Assembly: GCA_965279705.1 (NCBI GenBank)
Contig: OZ257257.1
Location: 1,116,001 to 1,180,000, forward strand
Length of the DNA stretch: 64,000 nt
Direction: 5' to 3'
Source of the DNA: Stagnimonas sp965279705
GTDB lineage: Bacteria > Pseudomonadota > Gammaproteobacteria > Nevskiales > Nevskiaceae
The position numbers and the translations under genes were made by a program. Below, piece after piece: positions 44,056-53,557 of the stretch (positions within the stretch are counted from its first letter, which is position 1; every line of letters starts with the position of its first letter). A model generated the notes under the pieces. It did not search any database and was not told the origin of the DNA. It worked only from the letters and a program-made list of their open reading frames with translations.

Positions 44056-47000
44056 ATGGCAGCGGCAGGCACTGCGCCGTGGGTGTCCAGATCACGCCTG
44101 CCCGCACGATGCGCTGCGGATACAACCGCTGCACGGCACCGACATAGCGCTGTAGCTGCTCGCTGGCACGGGCCAGTACCGTCGCGGCGTCGGTGCCGCG
44201 ATGGGTCTTGTAGTCCAGAACCCAGAGCGCATCGCCGGTATCGACCAAGCGATCCAGCACGTTCACCTGCACGCCGTCGGCGGTTTCGACCAGCAGCGGC
44301 ACTTCGTTCCAGGCTTTGTGTGCCGGGTCGAACCAGAGAGCCAGCGCTGCGGCATGGCGTACCGCCTTTGCCTCGTCGCGCACCACTTGCCAAAACGGTG
44401 CAGGAAGCACCAAACCCAGTTGCTGCTGCACACGCGCTTGCAGAGTCCCGTCGTCGAGCCTGGCCGCACCGGCGAGATGCTGGAGCGCGGCATGAATGGC
44501 CTGGCCGCGCAGGGCAGCAGCATCGTCGTGAGCAGCTTCGGCAATCGCTGCAACAGGGCGAGATGTGACAAGCGGCTGTAGCAGGCGTGGGTCCAGTGTG
44601 GGCAGCGGTGCCCGTGCCACCGCTTCGCTAACGGCCTTTGGTGCGATGCCTTCCGCATGACTCCAGATCTGGCTGGACTCGCGCGCCTGCGGCAGCAGCG
44701 AGCCGACGGCCGTGCGGCAGCGCGCATGCCAGCTGTCGGTCTGCACCGCCTTGCCGGATTGGAAGCCCGACACGAACAGGTACTGCTGCGCGCGAGTGAC
44801 CGAGACGTAGAGCAGATTGAGCGATTCACGCGCCTCGCGCTCGGCTTCAGCCGCGATGAGCGCAGACGACAGCGGCTCCCGCTGTTCGGCCTTGCCCGCA
44901 TGCACCACCACGCGCGGGCGCGCATCGGCAGCAGGCCAATCCACCCGCCAGCCAGCATGCGCGGCACGCGGCGTGGGCGCAGTGTTGACCAGGAACACGG
45001 CGGGCGCCTCCAGGCCCTTGGCGGCGTGCACGGTCATCACCCGCACGCGCGCTTCGCTGCTCGGCGGCGGCGCTTCGTCGGGGCCGTCACCTTCGGCCAG
45101 TGCTGCGCAATCGCGCAGAAAGCCGCCGAGGGTTGGATAGCGACCGTGGTCGCTGTCGAGTGCGAGTTGCAGCAGCGCAGCGAGGTTGGCCGCCAGCAGC
45201 GTGTCGTGCGGGCGCGCCGCCTGGCAGCGGCGCAGCAGATCGCCCTCGCTGGCGATGCGGTCTATGAGGTCGTGCGGCGGCAGTTGCTGCGATAGCAGCC
45301 GCCAGTGATTCAGTAGCGTATGCGCGCGATGCAGGCGCTCGAAACCCTCAGCCTCTGCCAGGACTGCGAACCAGCTCCGCGAGCTGCTGCGGGCGTGCTC
45401 GGCCAGCCACAGCAACTCGATATCGCTGGCCGAGAACAGCGGCGAACGCAGCGCATGGGCCAGGTCGAGATCGCGGTGCGGGCTGTCGATCACCGCGAGC
45501 AGCGCCAGCAGGTCTTGCGCGACGGCAGTGTCCAGCAGGGTCCCGCGGGTGGCGCTGCTGTAAGGGATACCTGCCGCACCCAGTGTTTTTTCCAGCACCC
45601 CGAGATGGGTGCGGTGGCGCGCCAGCACCATGACGTCGCCGTGGTGCAGCGCGCGGGTGGTGCCATCGCGCGCGGTCACCGGCGTGGCGCGGTCGATCAG
45701 CTGAGTGATGCGATCCACCACCCACTGCGCTTCTTCGGCGGCGCGGCGGTCTTCGCCGACCACGCGTGGCGTGGTGAGCGGGTTGCGTAGCGCGTTGTCG
45801 TTGGCGGCTTCGGCGTATTCGGTGGCCAATATCAGCGGTGCGATTTCTACCGAGCCATGCAAGGTTTCGAGCGCCGTGCGATGGGCGGCAAAAGCGATGC
45901 GCGCGCCATCGTCGTTGGCAAATAGGGCGTTGACGAAATGGATGACGGCGGGGGCACTGCGACGGGACTGATCCAGCGACTCCGTGGCGGCATCGAGCTT
46001 GCTGCGCAGCCAGTCGCCGGCAATGCCGAGCAAGGCCGGTTCGGCGCGACGAAAGCCGTAGATGCTCTGCTTGCCGTCACCCACCAGAAACACGGTTCGT
46101 TTGCCGTCCTGCCGCGTCGCAAACTCTTCCAGCAGCGGCAGCAGTAGGCGCCACTGGGTGGGGCTGGTGTCCTGAAACTCGTCGAGCAAGACGTGCTGCA
46201 GCTGCTGGTCGAGCCTGTAACGCACCCATTCGGCTGACTCAGAGCGGCGTAGCAGGCGCACGGTCTGCCACTCCAGTTCGGCAAAGCCGAGCTGATGGCT
46301 GCGATACAGGCTTTGCGCAAAGGCATCGAGTGCCGCCAAGCCAAGCGTGAGGGCCGCGCGGCTACGCTGATAAGTGGCATTGCGCAACAAGGCCTTTCGC
46401 ACGCTGGCGGCGGCCTCGCTCACGGTATGGAAATGCGCACCCACCGTCTCGGCCTGCGGCGGCGTGTACTTGCTCTTAGCGGGCTTGAAGGCGTACGGCT
46501 CTCCGTCGCCCTTGAGCAGGGCATCGGCCAGCACGGCGTAGCGCGCGGCCCCTTCGCACTCGATGGCCGGCGCGAGCTTGCGGGCTTTTACCGACCCGAC
46601 ATCGCCCTGTTCGGCGAGCATGCGCAGCAGCATCGACAGCCTGGCGGTAAGGGCAGGCGCATCGATCACGCCATACAAGTCTTCGTCCGCGCTCCAGGGC
46701 AGCGCGAGCGCCAGTTGCTCGCACAGCGTGTCGAGCGGCGCGGGTTCGCCCTCGGTCGCCGCCCAGAGTTCGGCGCGGTGCTCGAACAGGCTATGCAGCA
46801 GGCCGCGCACCTCGAACTCGCTCAGCCCTTGCGCCGCCAAGGTGTCGAGTGCCAAGGCCAGCGCGCCGGTGGCATCGCGGTGCGCTTGCCGCAGCACGGA
46901 TTCAATCGCTTCGCCGCGCAGGGCGCGCTCGTTTTCCAGCAGGGCGAAACCGGCGGGGACTTCGGCCTCCAGCGCGAAACGGCTGAGCACCTCGGCGCAG

Positions 47001-47344
47001 AACACATGCAGCGTACTGGCGCGCAGCGGTGTCTCGGCATACAGGTAGGCCTCGAACAGCGCACGTGCGCGGCTGCGGGTATCGGCGTCATCGACCGCAC
47101 CGATTTCTTTCAGCAGCGCGCCCAGCGTTGCGTCGTCGGCGAACGCCAGATCCTGCAAGCGAGTCGCGACCCGCGCGCGCATCTCGGCCGCTGCCTTGCG
47201 GGTGAAGGTGAGCGCCAGAATGCTGCCCGGTGCCGCACCGGCCAGCAGCAGGCGGACGATGCGCGCCGTGAGCGTCCAGGTCTTGCCGGTGCCGGCGCTG
47301 GCCAGCAGGGTGATGCTCTTCGTGGGGTCGAGGGCGGCGCTCAT
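44054..47344 (-). CDS. addA: Double-strand break repair helicase-nuclease AddA-like
   Basis: A 1096-residue UvrD/RecB-type helicase with C-terminal nuclease, partner of AddB in recombinational repair. The P-loop is SAGTGKT at 16-22, with LLDEFQDTSPTQW, FLVGDGKQSIYGFR, VMTVHAAKGLEAPAVFLV and LNLLYVSVTRAQQYLFVSG as later helicase motifs. The nuclease core VLDYKTHRG with QLQRYVGAVQRLYP is at the C-terminus. The ATG at 47344 overlaps the addB stop; the frame is open for 158 codons upstream, but that stretch is antisense-like and inside addB. Confidence 0.92.
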   Translation of the reverse strand: MSAALDPTKSITLLASAGTGKTWTLTARIVRLLLAGAAPGSILALTFTRKAAAEMRARVATRLQDLAFADDATLGALLKEIGAVDDADTRSRARALFEAYLYAETPLRASTLHVFCAEVLSRFALEAEVPAGFALLENERALRGEAIESVLRQAHRDATGALALALDTLAAQGLSEFEVRGLLHSLFEHRAELWAATEGEPAPLDTLCEQLALALPWSADEDLYGVIDAPALTARLSMLLRMLAEQGDVGSVKARKLAPAIECEGAARYAVLADALLKGDGEPYAFKPAKSKYTPPQAETVGAHFHTVSEAAASVRKALLRNATYQRSRAALTLGLAALDAFAQSLYRSHQLGFAELEWQTVRLLRRSESAEWVRYRLDQQLQHVLLDEFQDTSPTQWRLLLPLLEEFATRQDGKRTVFLVGDGKQSIYGFRRAEPALLGIAGDWLRSKLDAATESLDQSRRSAPAVIHFVNALFANDDGARIAFAAHRTALETLHGSVEIAPLILATEYAEAANDNALRNPLTTPRVVGEDRRAAEEAQWVVDRITQLIDRATPVTARDGTTRALHHGDVMVLARHRTHLGVLEKTLGAAGIPYSSATRGTLLDTAVAQDLLALLAVIDSPHRDLDLAHALRSPLFSASDIELLWLAEHARSSSRSWFAVLAEAEGFERLHRAHTLLNHWRLLSQQLPPHDLIDRIASEGDLLRRCQAARPHDTLLAANLAALLQLALDSDHGRYPTLGGFLRDCAALAEGDGPDEAPPPSSEARVRVMTVHAAKGLEAPAVFLVNTAPTPRAAHAGWRVDWPAADARPRVVVHAGKAEQREPLSSALIAAEAEREARESLNLLYVSVTRAQQYLFVSGFQSGKAVQTDSWHARCRTAVGSLLPQARESSQIWSHAEGIAPKAVSEAVARAPLPTLDPRLLQPLVTSRPVAAIAEAAHDDAAALRGQAIHAALQHLAGAARLDDGTLQARVQQQLGLVLPAPFWQVVRDEAKAVRHAAALALWFDPAHKAWNEVPLLVETADGVQVNVLDRLVDTGDALWVLDYKTHRGTDAATVLARASEQLQRYVGAVQRLYPQRIVRAGVIWTPTAQCLPLP

Positions 47345-50085
47345 GGGCGTTCCAGGTCCTGCCAGCGACAGACGCCGCGGTAGTCGCAGCGGGCGCAAAC
47401 GGTTTCGACCCCATGCGCGGGCAGCGCCGCACCGCGTTCGAGCGCCGTCGCTAGCACGCCGAGGCGTGTCGTCATCGCGGGCAGCAGGGTGGCAAGCTGC
47501 GGCTCGTCGAGGCCGAGCACTTTTTCGTCCTTGAGATTCCAGTATTCGACTTCGGTCGTGAGTGCCTCCAGCAGCGCGTAGTGCGGCAGCTGCACCGCCT
47601 CGCCCACCAGCAGCTCGGCCTTGCCGGGCGACTGGCCGCTCTTGTAGTCGACCACGCGGCAGCGCGTGCCGGCGTCGTCGATGCGATCGGCGCGGCCGCG
47701 CAGCGACCAGCCCTGCGTATGGGCTTGCAGCTCGGCCTCCACCTGCACAGCGGCACCGGGCCAGCTGGCGAGCTGGCGCGCGAGCCAGGGTGTGCGTAAT
47801 GCAAACGCCTGCTGCCAAAACCGCGCCAGCGGCCGGGCGGCCAAGTCCTCGGCGAACACGCCCTGGGCGATCGCCAGCAGATGCGCTTGCATCACCGGCA
47901 GATGCGCCTCGTCGCGCGGGCCGCTATAGGGCGCGGGCAGGCCAGCCACCACGCTCTCGAAGGCATACAGAATGCGGTGCACGCGCTCGCCGTAGTCGCT
48001 GCGATCGACCGGCGCATCGGGTTCTTCCAGCCGGTTGAGGCCGAGCGCATAGCGGGCATGGAAAGCATAGGGACACTCGATCAACGTCTGGTGTCCACCT
48101 GCCGAGAGCGGCCGGGCCAGCAGTGCGGGTGTGGCCGCCGGTGCGGCGCGCAAGGTGGGCGCCGGCAATACGGACTCGCTGGCGATGTCTGCACGCGGCG
48201 CACGTTCGGCCAGCGCGCGGTCGATGGGCAGCGGGCAACCTGCCGCCTGCGCGAACGCCATCAGCCCCAGCAGCGGTGCTGCGGCCTGTGCCTCTTCGCC
48301 GGCCTGCTCGGGCGCATAAAGCACGCGCACCCGCGGTGCGGCTTGCAGCACGCGGCGCAGGCGCGCCAGGGCAAGCGCCTGCACGTCTGCGGCAGCGGGC
48401 AGGCCCAGCTCGCGACGGACGCTGGCATTGAAGAACGGCGTGACGGTGCTGGCCAGTAGTGCTGTCGTCGCCCCGGTGAGAATCACTGCATCGGCGGCCA
48501 GGCCCTGCGTCTGGTCGAGCGTCAGCAGCTGCACACGCGGGCCGCTGCTGGTGAAGGGCGTGGCAGTGAAGCTTGCGTCCTCCAGCGCGGTGTCGAGCAG
48601 AGCGCGAAAGGCGCGCCAGCTCAATTTGAGCGCGGTGCCGGCCAGCGCCGTGCGCAGCTCCTGCAAGCGCGCCAGCACGCGCGCACCAGCGGCATCGGCG
48701 CCGAGCGCAGGTTCGATACCGAGCCGCTGAAGGCTTTCCAGCACACCATCGACATGCGCGCTGGCACTGTGGCTGTCGCCCAGCGTCTGCACCGCACGGG
48801 CGCTGTGAACCAGCTGCGCCCAGCGCGCCACTTTGGTGCTCTGCATCGCTTCGCGCCAGTGCTCAGCCCCCCCGGCGATGACCTGGCTATAGGCGCGTGG
48901 CTCCAGCACATCCGCCCAGTCGATGCCGCCCGCGATGAAGCCGGATTTGAGCAGCGCGAACAGCGGCCGGAACGGGAAATCCTGCTCGATGCAATCCAGC
49001 CAGCTATCGAGTGTGGCTGCCGCCCGACTGGTGGAGAGCGCCCAGCCGCCGCGGTCGAGCAGTGTGACGTGCGCCCGTTCGAGCCGCGCCCGCAGGCGGC
49101 GGGCCAGGCGGCGGTCGTTGCAGACCACGGCGATGTGGCGTGCACCCGCCAGCCAGGCCTCGCGCACGGCCAGGTCGACGCACTGCGCTTCGTGTTCGGG
49201 GTCGGCGGCGGGCACCACGGCGATGTCGCCCAGTTGCGGCGGCGCGGTGCGCAGGCGCTGTGCCCGGGCGTGGGCGCTGTCGATCGTGTCGAAGGCGGCA
49301 TCGAGCCAGCGGCTGCGGTCGTTGTCCGTTGCCTCGAACGCCTGCGGCCCAAGGCGAAGTTGTGCGAACAGACGCGTGCAGGCGGTGCTGTCGCGGCCTT
49401 CCAGACGTCCCTGCGCGATGAAACGGGTTTGCGGCTTGGCCAGCGCCAGTCGCAGCGCTTCGGCCTCGCTGGTGCTCAGGCTGTCGAAGCCGACGAAGAT
49501 CAGCGGTGCGTCGCCAGGCCAATCCCGCAAGGCGGCGTGCAAGGCCTGGCGCTGCGCAACGGCGGGTGCGGTATCGCCCAATTCCTCGCGGAAAGCCTGA
49601 TGCAGGCGGTGCACGATCTGCGCTTCACGAGACAGCGCGCCGAGGGGTTGCTCCGCGCCATAGCCCGCCTGCAACAGCGCTTCGAGTTCCGCCTCATCGG
49701 TAGGCAGCGTCACCGCCTGGCGTTCGAGCTCGTCGAACAGCGCATACAGCGCATCGGCGACGCGCAAGGGCGTCTGGCCCTCGAACAGAAACCGGAAGCG
49801 CGACATCGCCTCGGCCAGCCGCAGCCGGCAGGCCAGCGCAGAAGCGGGTGGAACGGCCGGTGCGCCGAGCGCGGCGAGTGTGGTGATGCGCGGCATCAGC
49901 AGCGCGCCGCCCGCCTGATGCAGCAAGGCGTCGCGCAGCGCGGTGGCAAGCGCGGCCTGCGGCACCACCAGCGTCAGTGCCGAGAGATCAGGCAGTGCCG
50001 CGTGATGCGCGCTGAGCACCTGTCGCGCGACGGCTTGCGGAAAATCCGCACCGGGGGCAATCAGAAGGGAGCGCGCGTCGGTCAT
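47341..50085 (-). CDS. addB: AddB-like nuclease subunit
   Basis: A 914-residue partner of AddA. It carries a C-terminal PD-(D/E)XK nuclease (GRADRIDDAGTRCRVVDYKS) and cysteines for an iron-sulfur staple: one in LIECPYAFHARYALGL and three in CARCDYRGVC. The N-terminal half is an inactivated helicase fold: no Walker A GxGKS is visible in the first 40 residues, unlike Bacillus AddB. The pair with addA is translationally coupled. Confidence 0.9.
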   Translation of the reverse strand: MTDARSLLIAPGADFPQAVARQVLSAHHAALPDLSALTLVVPQAALATALRDALLHQAGGALLMPRITTLAALGAPAVPPASALACRLRLAEAMSRFRFLFEGQTPLRVADALYALFDELERQAVTLPTDEAELEALLQAGYGAEQPLGALSREAQIVHRLHQAFREELGDTAPAVAQRQALHAALRDWPGDAPLIFVGFDSLSTSEAEALRLALAKPQTRFIAQGRLEGRDSTACTRLFAQLRLGPQAFEATDNDRSRWLDAAFDTIDSAHARAQRLRTAPPQLGDIAVVPAADPEHEAQCVDLAVREAWLAGARHIAVVCNDRRLARRLRARLERAHVTLLDRGGWALSTSRAAATLDSWLDCIEQDFPFRPLFALLKSGFIAGGIDWADVLEPRAYSQVIAGGAEHWREAMQSTKVARWAQLVHSARAVQTLGDSHSASAHVDGVLESLQRLGIEPALGADAAGARVLARLQELRTALAGTALKLSWRAFRALLDTALEDASFTATPFTSSGPRVQLLTLDQTQGLAADAVILTGATTALLASTVTPFFNASVRRELGLPAAADVQALALARLRRVLQAAPRVRVLYAPEQAGEEAQAAAPLLGLMAFAQAAGCPLPIDRALAERAPRADIASESVLPAPTLRAAPAATPALLARPLSAGGHQTLIECPYAFHARYALGLNRLEEPDAPVDRSDYGERVHRILYAFESVVAGLPAPYSGPRDEAHLPVMQAHLLAIAQGVFAEDLAARPLARFWQQAFALRTPWLARQLASWPGAAVQVEAELQAHTQGWSLRGRADRIDDAGTRCRVVDYKSGQSPGKAELLVGEAVQLPHYALLEALTTEVEYWNLKDEKVLGLDEPQLATLLPAMTTRLGVLATALERGAALPAHGVETVCARCDYRGVCRWQDLERP

Positions 50086-50100
50086 GGCGACGCGGCGAGG

Positions 50101-50424
50101 CTACCGTTCGAGCAGCTTGAACTTGTCGGGTTTGCCGTCCCAGGCCTTGGCATCCGCCGGCGCGCCCATCCGTTCGGTGAGCACCGGCCAGAGCTTCGAC
50201 AGCTCGGCATTCAAAGGTTTGAAGTGCAGCTCATGCTCTTTCAGGTCGTCCTCGGCCTTGATGGCGTTGGCGGGGCATTCCGGCTCGCACAGGGTGCAGT
50301 CGATGCACTCTTCCGGGTCGATGACCAGGAAGTTGGGCCCGACATGGAAGCAATCGACCGGGCAGACCTCAACACAGTCGGTGTATTTGCACTTGATGCA
50401 GTTTTCGGTGACGACGAAAGTCAT
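50101..50424 (-). CDS. fdxA: Seven-iron ferredoxin FdxA
   Basis: A 107-residue ferredoxin with one 3Fe-4S and one 4Fe-4S cluster. Cysteines occur as CIKCKYTDCVEVCP and CIDCTLCEPECP, with an additional long C-terminal tail typical of FdxA. The ATG at 50424 (MTFVV) matches homologues better than 50436. Electron partners are unknown. The gap to addB is 15 bases. Confidence 0.95.
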   Translation of the reverse strand: MTFVVTENCIKCKYTDCVEVCPVDCFHVGPNFLVIDPEECIDCTLCEPECPANAIKAEDDLKEHELHFKPLNAELSKLWPVLTERMGAPADAKAWDGKPDKFKLLER

Positions 50425-50469
50425 TGCAGCACTCAACGAACGGGCTAGGGGGTGACAGCGGGCGGCATT

Positions 50470-51201
50470 TTACGGCAGTGCGGCCAAATCACCATGCAGG
50501 GCCATAAATGCGGCCAATAGCGCGACCGGCGCGGTTTCGGTGCGCAGGATTCGCGGGCCCAGTCCCAGCCGCTGCCAGCCGTGGCGGTCGGCCAGTTCCA
50601 GCTCCAACGACGAGAAGCCGCCTTCGGGGCCGATCAGGGCGGTGACGGCCGTGGTGCGCGGCAAGGTGTTGACGGTCACAGTGCCACCGGGGGCTAGGAT
50701 GAGTTTCAGGCCTTCGCAGGGCGTGGTGACGAATCGCTCGAAAGGCTGAGGTGTCTCCACTTCGGGCACGGCGGTGCGGCCGGACTGCTCGGCCGCACTA
50801 ATGGCGACACCGCGCCAGTGCTCGATTTTTTTCTCCCAGCGCTCGCCATCGAGCTTGACCACGCCGCGTGCGGACAGCACCGGCTGGAATGCCGCCATGC
50901 CCAGCTCGGTGGCTTTCTGCACGGCGTAGTCCATGCGGTCGCCCTTGCTGACGCACTGGGCGATGGTGATAGCGATGGGTGCTTCGCGCGAGATCGGGTC
51001 GTAGGCGTCGATGGCGAGCGTGGCGGCCTTGCGCGTGGCGCTGGCCAGGGTGGCGGTGTATTCCCCGCCCAGTCCGTTGAAAACGGTGAGCCGCTCGCCA
51101 GCCTCCATGCGCAACACCTGCACCAGGTGGCGCAGGGCCTCGTCGGGCAGGGCGATGGTAGTGCCGACGGTGAGCGGCTGCGGCAGGTAGAGACGTGTCA
51201 T
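50470..51201 (-). CDS. rsmE: 16S rRNA m3U1498 methyltransferase RsmE
   Basis: RsmE (243 residues) methylates N3 of U1498 in 16S rRNA. It has an N-terminal PUA-like part (HLVQVLRMEAGERLTVFNG) and a SPOUT knot with VQKATELGMAAFQPVLSAR, ALIGPEGGFSSLEL and LGPRILRTETAPVALLA, which is the SAM site. The start at 51201 is preferred; the upstream open frame overlaps the next gene. It lies four bases after the DUF6279 gene. Confidence 0.96.
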   Translation of the reverse strand: MTRLYLPQPLTVGTTIALPDEALRHLVQVLRMEAGERLTVFNGLGGEYTATLASATRKAATLAIDAYDPISREAPIAITIAQCVSKGDRMDYAVQKATELGMAAFQPVLSARGVVKLDGERWEKKIEHWRGVAISAAEQSGRTAVPEVETPQPFERFVTTPCEGLKLILAPGGTVTVNTLPRTTAVTALIGPEGGFSSLELELADRHGWQRLGLGPRILRTETAPVALLAAFMALHGDLAALP

Positions 51202-51205
51202 CGGG

Positions 51206-52069
51206 TCAGCTGGGGCTGGGTGGGTCGATCGGCTTGGCGGCCAACACATCGCAGTCTTGCGCAAAGTCACGCAGGCGGCGGGCGAGATGATTGCGCTGGC
51301 GCACATCGAGGGTGGCGGCCAGATCGACGAAATAGCTGCGCAGTCGTTCGCGGTTGGCATCGCGCTCGGCAACGGCGTCTTCGGTCTGGTTCAGGGCTTG
51401 CAGGCGGGCCTCGAAGCCTGGTTGCTTGCGCGTGGCCAGCACGGCGGCGAAGAGTGTCTGCTGCTGCTCGGCATCGGCGCGTTGTTTCACACCATCGAAG
51501 GCACCCCGCTGCTCGGCAGCTGCAATGCGATGCTCGGTGAGCGCCTGCTGAGCCGGCAGTACGCGGCCCAGCCAGTCGTCGATGCGGCCTTCGGATTTTT
51601 CACTGAGACGCACACGGCGTTCTTCCGCGGTCTCATCGGCCCATTCCTGCAGGCGCTTGTCGAGGTCTTTTTGCTGCTGGGCGAGCAGGCTGGCGATCTG
51701 CGGGTCATCGAGGCTCGCCAGCAGGCGCGTCAGCCCCGGCCGCGCCGTCTGCTCGATGCGATCCAGACCGTCTTCGACCTGCTGCAACAGGCGGATGACT
51801 TCGGCGCGGTCTGGATTGCCGCGGTCGAGTGTGTCCGCCAAATCGCGCAGGGCGGCGGCATACAGAGGCAGCTCATGGCCGCGGTGCCAGTCCCACACGG
51901 TCTTGAACTCGCGCTTGAGCGCGGCACGCTGTGGCTTTTGCAGATCGACGTAGTCGCCGACCTCGACCGAGACCAGGGTGTCGAGATTGTTGTAGGCCAG
52001 GCGCGTGCCGGTACTGCAAGCGGCCAGCAGGCTCGCTGCGCATAGCAAGGTAATGCGAAGCCAGCGCAT
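51206..52069 (-). CDS. DUF6279 family lipoprotein
   Basis: A 287-residue exported lipoprotein with signal MRWLRITLLCAASLLAAC, Cys18 being the lipid site. The mature protein starts STGTRLAYNNLDTLVSVEVG, has YVDLQKPQRAALKREF and is almost entirely charged helix, as in DUF6279 proteins. The ATG overlaps the bioA stop. Function is unknown; the position between bioA and rsmE shows only shared transcription. Confidence 0.85.
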   Translation of the reverse strand: MRWLRITLLCAASLLAACSTGTRLAYNNLDTLVSVEVGDYVDLQKPQRAALKREFKTVWDWHRGHELPLYAAALRDLADTLDRGNPDRAEVIRLLQQVEDGLDRIEQTARPGLTRLLASLDDPQIASLLAQQQKDLDKRLQEWADETAEERRVRLSEKSEGRIDDWLGRVLPAQQALTEHRIAAAEQRGAFDGVKQRADAEQQQTLFAAVLATRKQPGFEARLQALNQTEDAVAERDANRERLRSYFVDLAATLDVRQRNHLARRLRDFAQDCDVLAAKPIDPPSPS

Positions 52070-53496
52070 CAGAGGGTCGCCTGAGTGGCGACATCCACCG
52101 CCTCGCACAGCACTTCGCACATCATCTCGGCCTCTTTCAGCGTCAGCACGTAGGGCGGCATCAGGTACAGCACATTGCCCAGCGGCCGCAGCACTACGCC
52201 CTTGCTGAGCGCATGGCGGTAGGCGATCAGCCCGCGCCGCTCGCTGGCCGGGTAGGGCGTCTTGCTGCCGGTGCGCAACACCATCTCCACTGCCAGGATC
52301 ATGCCCGTCTGACGCACTTCGGCGACATGCGGATGGCTGCGCAGGCTGTGGGTCTGCTTCCAGATGTGTTGCGCCATCAGCCGGTTGGCTGCGAGCGCAT
52401 TGCCCTCGCCGAACAAGTCCAGCGAGGCCAATGCGGCGCGGCAGGCCAGCGGATTGCCGGTGTAGCTGTGGCTGTGCAGGAAGGCCTTGTGCGCCGAGTA
52501 ATCGGCATAGAAGGCCTGGTAGATCGACTCCTTCGCCAGCACCACCGCCAGCGGCAGCGTGCCGCCGGTGATGCCTTTCGACAGACACATGAAATCCGGC
52601 GTGATGCCGGCCTTGAGCCCGCGGCCATAGCTGGCGGGCGGGGCCTGCTCGCAGGCGAAGAAGGTGCCGGTGCGGCCGAAGCCGACGGCGATCTCGTCGG
52701 CGATGAGATGCACGCCGAAGTGGTCGCAGGCCTGGCGCAGCAAAGTCAGATAGATCGGGTGATACATGCGCATGCCGCCCGCGCACTGCACCAGCGGTTC
52801 GACGATGACGGCGTTCACTTCGTGGGCGTGCTGTTCCAGCAGAACTTGCAGATGAGTGAAGGCACGGCGGCTGTGATCCTCCCAACTCTCGCCGGGGCCG
52901 CGCTCGTAGCAATCCGGGCTGGGTACGAACAGCGGTTGCAGCAGCAGCGGCGCATAGGTGTCGCGATACATCGACGGCCCGCCGACCGCCAGCGCCCCCA
53001 GGGTCTCGCCGTGATAGCTGTTTGTGAGGGCGACGAACTTGCGCTTTTGCGGCTTGCCGAGGTTCTGCCAGTAATGAAAGCTCATCTTCATCGCGGCTTC
53101 GACCGCGCTGGAGCCGTTGTCGGTGAAGAAGCAGCGATCAAGGCCGCTGCGGGCACAGAGCTTTTCGGCCAGCTGCACCGCTGGCTCATGGGTAAAGCCC
53201 GCGAAGATGACGTGATCGAGGTTGTCGAGCTGATCCTTGAGGGCGGCAACGATCTCCGGATGGCGGTGGCCCCAGAGATTGGTCCACCACGAAGACACTG
53301 CATCGAGGTAGCGCTTGCCGCTGGTGTCCTCCAGCCAGGCACCCTCGGCGCGAGCGATGGCAATCAGCGGCAGCTCGCCGGTGGCGTGATCCTTCATCTG
53401 GGTGCAGGGATGCCAGACTTTGGCGAGGGAGCGTTCTGTTAGCGTGAGTTCGGGCACAGGCAGGCGTTGTTGATTGGGTTCTCGATGATGGCGCAT
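52069..53496 (-). CDS. bioA: DAPA aminotransferase BioA
   Basis: BioA (475 residues) converts KAPA to 7,8-diaminopelargonate with SAM as amino donor in biotin synthesis. Marks are VWHPCTQMKDH, DAVSSWWTNLWGHRHPEI, DNGSSAVEAAMKMSFHYW, HLIADEIAVGFGRTGTFFAC and the PLP lysine in MCLSKGITGG. The ATG at 53496 is preferred to 53535. A tail of about 25 residues is longer than in Escherichia coli. No other bio genes are in the window. Confidence 0.96.
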   Translation of the reverse strand: MRHHREPNQQRLPVPELTLTERSLAKVWHPCTQMKDHATGELPLIAIARAEGAWLEDTSGKRYLDAVSSWWTNLWGHRHPEIVAALKDQLDNLDHVIFAGFTHEPAVQLAEKLCARSGLDRCFFTDNGSSAVEAAMKMSFHYWQNLGKPQKRKFVALTNSYHGETLGALAVGGPSMYRDTYAPLLLQPLFVPSPDCYERGPGESWEDHSRRAFTHLQVLLEQHAHEVNAVIVEPLVQCAGGMRMYHPIYLTLLRQACDHFGVHLIADEIAVGFGRTGTFFACEQAPPASYGRGLKAGITPDFMCLSKGITGGTLPLAVVLAKESIYQAFYADYSAHKAFLHSHSYTGNPLACRAALASLDLFGEGNALAANRLMAQHIWKQTHSLRSHPHVAEVRQTGMILAVEMVLRTGSKTPYPASERRGLIAYRHALSKGVVLRPLGNVLYLMPPYVLTLKEAEMMCEVLCEAVDVATQATL

Positions 53497-53557
53497 CGCG
53501 CGCAAGATCAGTATCGTCCTGCGGTTAAACCCCAATCATTCCAACCAGACCGATTCC
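53497..53557. promoter_or_regulatory. Divergent region between bioA and manC
   Basis: A 61-base gap between two outward-reading genes, where promoters of the bioA unit and the manC unit should start. No BirA-type operator palindrome or clear boxes were recognised. Confidence 0.35.

Noticed and set aside
47345..47818. 158-codon N-terminal extension of addA
   Set aside because: It overlaps the conserved nuclease end of addB, is Arg/Ala-rich without motifs, and an ATGA-coupled start at 47344 places the helicase P-loop normally.
48754..50448. Long plus-strand open frame of 564 codons opposite addB and fdxA
   Set aside because: It mirrors the codons of clearly conserved genes on the other strand, has no recognisable motif, and is typical of GC-rich antisense frames.
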